This document shows positions 18,487-27,200 of a DNA stretch of 47,067 nucleotides, piece by piece. Made by a program: the position numbers and the translations under genes. Source of the stretch: an uncultured Bacilli bacterium (GTDB taxonomy: Bacteria > Bacillota_I > Bacilli_A > RF39 > UBA660); the NCBI GenBank assembly GCA_947600335.1, contig CANQGB010000004.1, positions 1 through 47,067 of the forward strand, in the 5' to 3' direction. Numbering within the stretch: position 1 is the first letter of the stretch; the number at the start of each line of letters is the position of its first letter. A model generated the notes under the pieces. The model did not search any database, was not told the DNA's origin, and was given only the letters and a program-made list of their open reading frames with translations.

Positions 18487-19128
18487 ATGGACAATAAATT
18501 AATTAGTAAATCATTTCTGTGGATGTTTGTTGGTCTATTAGTAACATTTTTAACTGGCTTTGGTGTATCGCAGAATGAAACTATGTTAATTAATATCTAC
18601 ACCAATAGTTTGTATATAATCTTAGCAATTGTAGAATTAGTATTAGTTGTTTTCTTATCAGCTAGATTATACAAAATGCAAAAAAGTACGGCTCGAATTT
18701 GTTTTTTACTATATAGTTTTGTATCAGGTCTTACTTTTTCATCAATATTTGTAGTTTATCAATTAACATCAATCTTATACATATTCTTAATTGCCGCGTT
18801 AGTCTTTTTAGTATTTGGCTTAATAGGGTACTTTACTAATTTAGATTTAACTAAATTTGGTAGTTTTCTACTAATGGCCTTACTTGCAACCATAATCTGT
18901 GTAATAATCAACCTTTTTGTTAAAAGTACACAATTTGATTTAATCATAACGATTGTTAGTCTTTTAATATTTATTGGTTTTACAGCTTATGATGTTCAAA
19001 AAATTAAAAATACTTTTTCTACAGAATTAGAAGATAATTTAAGTATCTATTTTGCTTTAAATTTATATTTAGATTATATTAATATTTTCTTGAATTTACT
19101 AAATCTATTTGGTAGTTCTAAAGATTAA
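18487..19128 (+). CDS. Bax inhibitor-1 / YbhL family membrane protein
   Basis: This is a 213-residue protein with seven hydrophobic segments. Family signs are the N-terminal S-KSFLWMFVGLLVTFLTGF, the small-residue FVSGLTFSSIF helix, LDLTKFGSFLLMALLATII, and the C-terminal FIGFTAYDVQKIKN with the charged residues thought to form the pH- and calcium-sensing pair in bacterial BI-1 (BsYetJ type). The role is a probable calcium leak channel or membrane stress protein. The start follows AAAGGAGG. It has its own promoter and terminator, and marks the left edge of the accessory block. Confidence 0.88.
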   Translation: MDNKLISKSFLWMFVGLLVTFLTGFGVSQNETMLINIYTNSLYIILAIVELVLVVFLSARLYKMQKSTARICFLLYSFVSGLTFSSIFVVYQLTSILYIFLIAALVFLVFGLIGYFTNLDLTKFGSFLLMALLATIICVIINLFVKSTQFDLIITIVSLLIFIGFTAYDVQKIKNTFSTELEDNLSIYFALNLYLDYINIFLNLLNLFGSSKD

Positions 19129-19155
19129 AACAGTTCAAACAGAGCTGTTTTTTTA
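19129..19155 (+). terminator. Terminator after the Bax inhibitor-like gene
   Basis: AACAGTTC (19129-19136) and GAGCTGTT (19142-19149) form an 8-bp stem with one G-T pair and an AAACA loop, followed by five to six T residues. Confidence 0.85.
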
Positions 19156-19197
19156 GTTATACCTAAACTATTAAAATTCACAAAAATTAACTATACT

Positions 19198-19254
19198 TAT
19201 AATAAAGTGTAAAATAATAGACAATTTTAGTTCTTAACTTTGACTTTTAAAGTT
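19198..19254 (+). promoter_or_regulatory. Probable promoter and inverted repeat upstream of the tandem WXG100 gene
   Basis: TATAAT at 19198-19203 is the best -10 (TTCACA at 19177 is a poor -35). Downstream, AACTTT (19236-19241) and AAAGTT (19249-19254) form an inverted repeat that could be an operator or a leader hairpin. The leader before the gene is about 100 bases. Confidence 0.4.
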
Positions 19255-19308
19255 AATAATGCTAATCTTAAACTAGAGTACGATATGTACAATAGGAGGA
19301 GAAAAAAT

Positions 19309-19953
19309 ATGTCAGTATTTAGATATGACCCAAATGCAATAAAAACATGGGCGGATAAAATTGCTAGATATATGGATGGAGATATCCAAGAATGTTCCAA
19401 TAATTTTAAAAGTCAAACTGATATTCTAAGCCAACCAGGAGTTTGGACTGGAGATGCAGCAGTAAAAAATTACCAAAATTTTGTTGAAACTCATCAAGCA
19501 TTAATAAGATTTGTAAATAGTTTTGGTGAATCTTTCCAAAATGCTATGAATGCTGTTAATCAAAATATTGCTAATTTAGAAGTATCAAACTTAGGAACAG
19601 AAACAAATGTAGCAGCAGGATTAAATTTAACTTATTCTAATATAAGTGAAGTTGCTCCTGAAACAATTAAATCAGATATGGTTACTTATGATTATGCTCA
19701 AATTCAATCAATTGGAGAATCTTTAGCCAACATTAAAACGAATTTAACTGAAACTTATAATAGACTAAAAGATTCTGTCAATGAAATCAACAATGGCGAA
19801 GGTTTATGGGATGGCGATGCAGCCGGTAGAGCTCATGAAGAACTATATACTACTCTAACAACTAATATGGATAAAGTATTAGAAAGCTTAGAAATATGTA
19901 TCAACAACATTAAAGCTGCTGGGCAAAATGCTCAAGAAGCAGATGCTGCTTAA
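19309..19953 (+). CDS. Tandem WXG100 protein (EsxA-like, two WXG modules)
   Basis: WXG100 proteins are small helical hairpins exported by type VII secretion through EssC. This product has 214 residues, about twice the usual 100, and two hairpin turns: VWTGDAA with W46-T-G48, and LWDGDAAGRAHEEL with W167-D-G169. Each is flanked by long amphipathic helices, joined by a loop near 95-125. It therefore resembles an EsxA dimer fused head to tail. The start at ATG 19309 follows the strong AATAGGAGGAG; earlier in-frame codons lie before that site. A hairpin with a short T tract follows, so this gene may be made in excess over the rest of the operon. It is the most likely main secreted substrate here. 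Confidence 0.88.
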   Translation: MSVFRYDPNAIKTWADKIARYMDGDIQECSNNFKSQTDILSQPGVWTGDAAVKNYQNFVETHQALIRFVNSFGESFQNAMNAVNQNIANLEVSNLGTETNVAAGLNLTYSNISEVAPETIKSDMVTYDYAQIQSIGESLANIKTNLTETYNRLKDSVNEINNGEGLWDGDAAGRAHEELYTTLTTNMDKVLESLEICINNIKAAGQNAQEADAA

Positions 19954-19957
19954 TAAG

Positions 19958-19975
19958 AACCACATAAGTGGTTTT
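19958..19975 (+). terminator. Hairpin after the tandem WXG100 gene (terminator or attenuator)
   Basis: AACCAC ATAA GTGGTT is a perfect 6-bp stem followed by TTTT. A partial read-through could set a high ratio of the WXG protein to downstream genes. Confidence 0.6.
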
Positions 19976-20032
19976 TATAAATAAGTTTTAAAACATACTT
20001 TTTAGAACTTATTTATAAAAGGAATGATTTTC

Positions 20033-20326
20033 ATGCAAATAAGAATCGATTCATCAACTATAAAATATGAAATTTCCAGATGTATTAACAATGTTAGTGA
20101 ATTAGAAGATAAAATTCGTGATATTGAAAACATAATTATTGAAATCGAAGGCATATGGAAAGAAACAGAATACGATAAATTTAAAAGTAAAATGATGGAT
20201 TTTATAACTGAATTAGATAAATTTAAAGATCAATTAGATTCTTATAATGAATTTGCTGATGGATACATAGATACAATTGAAACTTTAGATAATGAATATA
20301 CAAATAAAAATATCAAAATAGAATAA
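20033..20326 (+). CDS. Small helical WXG100-like protein, 97 aa
   Basis: The product is acidic, almost wholly helical by heptad pattern, with no cysteine except one near residue 16 and no membrane segment. A central turn GIWKETEY sits where WXG100 proteins have WxG, but the glycine is replaced. Length and layout fit a WXG100-like or Lap-type partner. Start: ATG 20033, nine bases after AAAGGA; the in-frame ATG 20024 overlaps that site. It lies in a close run with the next two helical proteins and the giant gene; in characterised LXG toxin loci such small helical proteins bind the toxin N-terminus for targeting. Partnership here is inferred. Confidence 0.7.
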   Translation: MQIRIDSSTIKYEISRCINNVSELEDKIRDIENIIIEIEGIWKETEYDKFKSKMMDFITELDKFKDQLDSYNEFADGYIDTIETLDNEYTNKNIKIE

Positions 20327-20338
20327 GAGGGATTAAAT

Positions 20339-20641
20339 ATGTATTGTGATTATGATGCGTTAGAACAATATTCTAATACTTTAAATAGTACATTTAATGA
20401 AATAATAGATATTATGAATGATATCGAAGAATCTTATAAAACCATTTCTAATACATCTAATTGGCAATCGCTTACTTCTACATATTTTCGAGATGCAACT
20501 AAAAATATTACTTCCAATATTGATATTATTAATAATAAGTTCTACAATGTTAAACAATATTTAGATACAGTAGTAGATAATTATCATAATACCGAAGATA
20601 GCTTATCAAATTTATTTTCGACAAGTTTTTTGGGATTTTAA
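20339..20641 (+). CDS. Small WXG100-like protein, 100 aa
   Basis: This 100-residue protein has two predicted helices split by SNTSNWQSLTSTYFRDA, with the tryptophan at residue 52 in the position of the WXG turn and the family-like W-x-S-L variation. The helices carry regular hydrophobic spacing (LNSTFNEIIDIMNDIEESY; IDIINNKFYNVKQYLDTVV). It has no signal or membrane segment. It starts 12 bases after the previous gene, behind AAGAGGG, and ends 12 bases before the next. With its neighbour it could form a heterodimer, as EsxA-EsxB or Lap1-Lap2 do; that is inference. Confidence 0.72.
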   Translation: MYCDYDALEQYSNTLNSTFNEIIDIMNDIEESYKTISNTSNWQSLTSTYFRDATKNITSNIDIINNKFYNVKQYLDTVVDNYHNTEDSLSNLFSTSFLGF

Positions 20642-20653
20642 AGGTGATTTTAA

Positions 20654-21139
20654 ATGAGTAAATTTTCTAGCATTTCCTCTGATTTTCAAAATCAAATCAA
20701 AACAGCTTTATCCGAATTATCCAGTTATAGTTTTGATACTGTATCATCAAATTTTAATAATTATAGTGTATTAAGTTCTACAGCCAACAGTGTAATAACT
20801 GATGCTTTAGACGATTTACAAAATAATGAATATAAAGCCTCCTATGCTAAATTAAAAAAAACATTAGATTCCGCCGAAGAAATATATAATAAAATAGTTG
20901 AAATAAAAAAATTGGATGATGAAATAAAAACATTAAAAAATCAATTACCAGGATTAGAAAGCCAAAAATATAAAACAGAAACTTATAGCTATCCAGACTA
21001 TTTTGGTAATATCTGTACCGGTACCAATACAGTTTTAGATCAAAGTGTTGTAAGCCAAATTAATAATGTAAATTCTAAAATCACTAATAAAGAAAATCAA
21101 ATTAAGAACTTAGAAAATCAAATAAATAATATTATCTAA
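20654..21139 (+). CDS. Coiled-coil protein of the effector operon, 161 aa (YwqH/DUF5082-like layout)
   Basis: The N-terminal 60 residues are serine-rich and helical (SSISSDFQNQIKTALSELSSY). Residues 70-105 and 128-161 are strong coiled coils (LDDEIKTLKNQLPGLESQK; NSKITNKENQIKNLENQI). They are joined by a tyrosine-rich loop with one cysteine (TYSYPDYFGNICTG). In Bacillus LXG loci a coiled-coil DUF5082 protein (YwqH) and a smaller helical protein stand before the toxin; size and position are similar here, but sequence identity to DUF5082 is not shown. It starts behind AAAGGTGA, 12 bases after the previous gene. Confidence 0.65.
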   Translation: MSKFSSISSDFQNQIKTALSELSSYSFDTVSSNFNNYSVLSSTANSVITDALDDLQNNEYKASYAKLKKTLDSAEEIYNKIVEIKKLDDEIKTLKNQLPGLESQKYKTETYSYPDYFGNICTGTNTVLDQSVVSQINNVNSKITNKENQIKNLENQINNII

Positions 21140-21167
21140 CTTAAATTTAGATACTCTTTTCTCATAA

Positions 21168-21196
21168 TTGAAAAAAATTATAATCTATGGTAAATT
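21168..21196 (+). promoter_or_regulatory. Possible promoter of the giant effector-like gene
   Basis: TTGAAA (21168-21173) and TAAATT (21191-21196) are 17 bases apart. An alternative -10, TATAAT, lies at 21179-21184 without a clear -35. Either would allow expression separate from the small helical genes. Confidence 0.35.
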
Positions 21197-21242
21197 AAAT
21201 ACTAGAGGATATACAAAATACAAATGAGAAAGGAAGGGTATA

Positions 21243-24200
21243 ATGGAAGAATTCATAGCCAACACTAATGCCATAAGAGAAAATATAAAAATATTGCAAA
21301 AATATTCTAACTATTATGCTAAGAAAAAAGAAACTTTTAAGAAAAATGCCTATGGTTCTTCAAATTGTACTCCAATTAGTAATTATCTTCAAAAAATAAA
21401 TCAAATTTATGACAATTTAGCTAAAAATACAGATAATGTAATAAAATATTTAGAACAATATGTAAATGATATTGAAAATGTTGAGCAAGTAATGAGCAAT
21501 ACAGGGAGTGGCAATATCAATGCCTCAAATACTCGAGCTCATGCCAATAAATATCGTAATTATTTAAAAAAATACAATATTCCGGATGAAGATATATTTC
21601 CTATTAACAACTTTAATGCCTCTTCTTATTCCGGTTCAAGCTCTAGCATAGCTGTTAATGTAGATAATCCTTTTGCTAGAGTAAACTCTTCGCAAAACGT
21701 AAATGTCGGTAAAGCTACGGCCGGTTTTAATACTGCCGTTTTTGGCTTTGATCATATAAAAAGAGAAGGCTATTCTGCTGAATATCAAGAAATTAGCTTA
21801 AGTGAATATGAATCATGGATGGAAAAAATCAATTCTGGAGATATGTCTTCTTTTAGTTTAGATAAATTAGGATTTAGTAAAGTATTAGATGGCTATATAG
21901 TAACCTTGCAAAATCAAACAAATTTATTTCAACCTTTATTAGATGATGCTATCAAAAAATCAGAAGCTAGAAATGAATTGGAATCTCGATATAGTGAAAT
22001 CGAAGATTGGCAAAATCAATACGAAGTAAATTTAAGAGAAAGAGCTGGTCAATATCGTCAAGGAATAATTAGTAAAGAAAAAATCAAAGAATTAGGTCTT
22101 GATAAATATACTTTTGATCAAAATACTTATACTTATGATTTAACCATCGATGAAATGGTCGATTTAATAAAATCTAAAGATTTAGAGACTAAAAACTTTT
22201 ATCGCGAATTAGAGCAAACCATGAAAGAACTAAATACTGATACCGAAAGGCTTACTGGTTATGCTACATATGCTGAATTTGCTAGTAACTTTGACAAGAT
22301 AGAACAAGATCAATATATAGCTAGTGCCACTTTAAAAAAGTTAGAAAATCAAATAGCTATGGCTTCTTATACTTTATTACCTTTCTTAGAAGAATATCAA
22401 AATTATAAGAATAGTGATAATATCAAAACTCCATTAGAAAAAGTTGGTGTCTTTAGTTCAGAAAAAATCAAAAATTTAGCTGAAGCTATTGAAATAAATG
22501 AAGATTATGCTGAAATGGGCAATATTTATAATTATATATATGAAACAGAAGGAGAATATGCTGCAAATGAATATTTAAATGCAGTTGAAGATTCGGTTAA
22601 TCAAATATTAGGTCAAAAGAAAGCAAATGAATTTTTAGAAAGCTTAAGTGGTGAAACTAAGACTATAATTAATGAAAATGGTGAAGAAGAAACTATTAGA
22701 GTCTTTAGTGATTCGGCTCTTACTAGCATATCTGATCATTTAAAAATAACTGGTAAAGGAATTGGGGAAGGAGTTCAATCTTTTGGCGAAGGACTAGCTG
22801 CTTGGTTAAAATCAAGTGATGTTTATTCAGCTGATGAATATGAAAGAATGTATATCTTAGATGCCTTATCTAAAGGCGAGAATTCTTTTTTATATTCCAA
22901 TAATTTTGAAATAAGTCAAAGCATTGGTAACATGGCTCCGACAATAGCTTTAAGTATAATCTTAGGTTCAACTGGAGTAGGAGAAGCTTATGCCGCTGGA
23001 GCTGCTGGGGCAGCCATGGGAACAAGTGCTGGAGGTAATAGTTATCATCAAGCTTTAGTTGAAGGATATAGCCAAGGCCAATCACTATTATATGGAGCAT
23101 TAAATGGTTTATCTGAAGCCGGATTAGAAATGGTTATAGGTGGTTTAACAGGCATAAGCGATGTCAAAGTAACCAATTTCTTAACATATCTTCAAGCATC
23201 AGCTAAAGAAGGAAACGAAGAAGCCTTACAAGAAATAATTGATGCTCTATCTCGTAAAGCTATTTTTGGGGAAGATATAGAATGGAGTGATACCTTTAAA
23301 GCTGCTTTAAAAAGTGGTGCCTATGGAGCCATTACAGCTGATGTATTAAATGGAGCATCTTTAACCGTTAATGCTGGTATTAGTGGTATAAATAGTTATT
23401 TTAATAGCAATGTCAATGGTTTTAGTCAAATAGTAAACGCAAAAAATATGATTAGTGAAAGATATAAAAATCTTCACCAAGAACAATTAAATGCTATTAA
23501 AGATGGAACAATCAATAAAATAAAAGGAATGCCAAATCAAGTTAAAGAAACTGCTCAAAAATATGCTAATAACTTTAATGAATTTAGAGAACATTTAAAC
23601 AATAAGGTGGAAAATGATGTTAATAATTCTGTAGATCGTTTAACTATTGAAGACTTAAATTATAATACTAATAATGGTAAACTTACTAATTTAGGTAATG
23701 TTTTACTATCCAATTTAAAAAAATATGTATATACCAATACTAACAAATTTAATGGCCTAAACGAAAAAATCCAAGAAGAAGGCTTATATCATTTTGCTGA
23801 TGAAAACACAATTGATAAAATTTTTGATAGTCAAACAATTAAAGCTAGTGGTTTAAATGCCTCTTACGGTACTCCCAAATCATTTTTCTTTGCTGGAGTT
23901 CCTAGTGTCGGAGCTTATGCCACAAATTTAGACTCAATTCCTTTAACTACAACTGCTGTAAAAGTTGTTCCAACAGATAATTCAATAAACAGTTCTAAAT
24001 TTAAAGTTCGTAATTTAGATGATGCCGCTATATCATACAATGGTAATTTTGATTTAAACAATGCCATATCAACTAAAGAATATTTTGCCCTTAAATTAGA
24101 AAATAATGAATTAATTTATCAAAAAGTTTCTAAAGAAGAATATGAAAATTATGCTAATACTGAAGAAGGTCAAAAAATCGCTGACTTTTTAAAAGATAAA

Positions 24201-27200
24201 AAGAATATTCAGGCAATTAAAAATGATTATTTTAATAAATTAGCTCAAAAATTAGATCGAGGCCATTTATTAAACGAATTAAATGAAACAATTGAAACTT
24301 TAGATGTGGATAATGTTGCAGATAATAATATTAAGAATATTGGTAAAAAAGCTAAAAATGTAGCTGTACGTGGTACAAAAACTGTAGGTGGATTTACAGG
24401 AGTTTTAGCTGCTCAAGCTCTTAATGCTTTAGGGCCTATTGGAACAATGGCTAGCATCCCACTTACTTTAAAAGGTATTAGCTTAATTCAAGATGGAGTA
24501 TTTAATAATAATATAAATAATAGTTTTTTAATGACTGAAGATAGAATTGTTAAAACAGAAAATGGCTATGAAAAAATATCTAAATTATATCAAAATGCTT
24601 TTGCCTTTAATGATTTTATCAAATCTAGATTTTCTGATAATCCTCAAGAATATTTTTTAGTTCGATCTTTAAATGCTTTCCAACAATTAAATAAAAATCA
24701 AAAATATGCAACAACTAGTCAAGCCAATACCTATATGCTTTTAAGACAAATACAAAAATTAGGGTTTATTAAAAATTTAACTAAAACTGAATCAAAAAAA
24801 CAATCTAATTTAGCATTTGAAAGATTTTACTTAGGAGTTAAACAACGCGAAAGAGCTATAAAGATGTATGATTTATCTTTTGAAACTACTGATAAAACTT
24901 TAGATAGTGCTACAATTTCTGACATTTTAAAGCTGTCTAAAGTTGATTTAAGTAAATATGATATAAAAACAGATTCAAAAGGTAATACTATATTGGATTT
25001 AAGAATAAATGAGAAGATTAAAGAAAAATTTAATCCTATGTTATATATTGATAAGATAAAAGAAAAGTTACATAAAAACAATATTGAAACTGATATAACT
25101 AACAATAATCCAGAAAATATTGAAATCTTAGAAACTGATAATGTTGCCGATAATACCGTTGAAAAAGTAGAAGAAATAAATACTAATACAACAAATAATA
25201 TTTCAGAGGAAGCTAAACAAGCATTTGAAAAATTACAAATGTTTTTTGACACCGATTTAAAAGTTAAAGAAATTATGAGTGAGAATGCTCCTAATGCCGC
25301 ATATCAATATAATCAAGAATATATATCACAATATAGTGACAATCTCCTTGAAATGATAAAAGACTTAAAATTTTATTTCAAAAAGATGTCTAAGGTTATA
25401 AATATATCAGATACTTATATCAATGATTTATTTAATAATTATGAAATACAATTAGCAGAATGCGGTTTAAACTTTAACAAATTAAAAAAATTCTATAATG
25501 ATTATATTTCTGATATGAGTGATAATATAATTAATTTAACTAGAGAAAACTTTGCTGGATATTCATTAGATGCTAAAGAAGCTTTTTCAAGTGTTTTAAG
25601 TGAAGCCAAAACTGTTAATGAAGTTTTACATGTATTGCACTCATATATTACAAACGATAACGATATGTATACTAGTATGCCAACGATTGATTCAAAAACA
25701 AATAGCAACCAAGAATCTATAACACTATATGGAGAAGATAATGAAATAGCTAGATCATTTTTCAATTCGTTTCCAACCAACGAAGACTCTAATATTACTG
25801 ATATTATCTCTTTAAAAAATAAACTTTTAGTAATGGTTAGAGATAGAGGTCATGCTTTAACTATTGAAATTAATTATGATGAAAATGGTAAAGCTTATAT
25901 TGATTATTTTATACCTAAAATTTGTAATGCTGATAAAGTAAATAAATTAACAGGTGTAAGAAAAGTTTCTTCAGATGCTCCAGCAAATGCTTTTACTACT
26001 GGATATTTTGAAACTACATTGGATAACTTAAACAATGACATCTATAATTTTATTAAAAATGTACCTACTGATGATGATATGGTATTTCCAGAATTTGATG
26101 AAATAAATGCTCCTGCTGAGAATGATATTTCTCAAGTATCTGAAAATTCTACAGAATCAACAATGGAAAGAGTTAAATTATCTAACGAAAAATATATATT
26201 TGCTGATGATTTTATTAACCTATCTACTGAAAAACAAATAGATTACATTACTAGCGCTAACAGATATCAACTAAATTCTATATTAAGAGATATAAATCTT
26301 AGTAATATTGATTCTAAAGTTGTTAATGAAATACAAAGTAAAATCATTAATAATCAAGATGTATATTTTAACACTGATAAGTATAGCCGAAATACTTTTA
26401 GCGAATTAATATTAAGTAATCCCGAATTAGCTCAAAAAGTTAAAAATGTTATTTTAATACAATGCATAGACCATAATGATAATTCCAGCAGTTATGCAAT
26501 GGAAGAACTTTATCGTCGGATTAATAATGGTGAAAATATATTAGATCATCAAGTTTATACAACTCCACATTTTAACTTATATGAAAATAGTTTAAATAAA
26601 TTTATAGCTCAATATCCAGATGCTTGGGACAAAATCCGAAATATACTTAAAAATAAATTCGATTCTTTATCTCCAGAAATTAAAGATATTTCTAGACAAT
26701 CACGTAATTTATATGCTCAAGGTTATTTTATCGAAGAATATTTAAAAGGTAATATTGATGAAGAAGGTCTAAATTTTATAAATGAACTTGTAGCAGAGAA
26801 TCCTAAAAAGGCTGAAAATATAAATTATTCATTACTTAATAAAAAATATATAGATACTTTAGGTGTTGACTATTTGAAGTCTATTATAAATGATTACAGT
26901 TGTTCTAATCAATTAGTCACTTTAAATGAAAATTATCCTAATTTATATAACTCATTTGTTGATATTTTAAATAATGCTCAAAAAGATAACTCGTTATATA
27001 CTTTAAGTATTAAAATGAAGAATGTTTTAAATTATCTATATAATAATGCTGATAAATTTAATGAATTAAATAGTAATATTATAACGAGTGAAAATTTTGT
27101 TAATTTTGCTATTTATATGAATAAAGATCCCGATATTAAAATCTATGAGTATTATGATGATTATGAAAATGAATTAAATAATAAATGTGATGAAAAGTTT

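Noticed and set aside
24827-25252. 141-residue - strand frame inside the giant gene
   Set aside because: Serine/leucine/phenylalanine-rich translation typical of the complement of an Asn/Lys-rich gene; no start signal.
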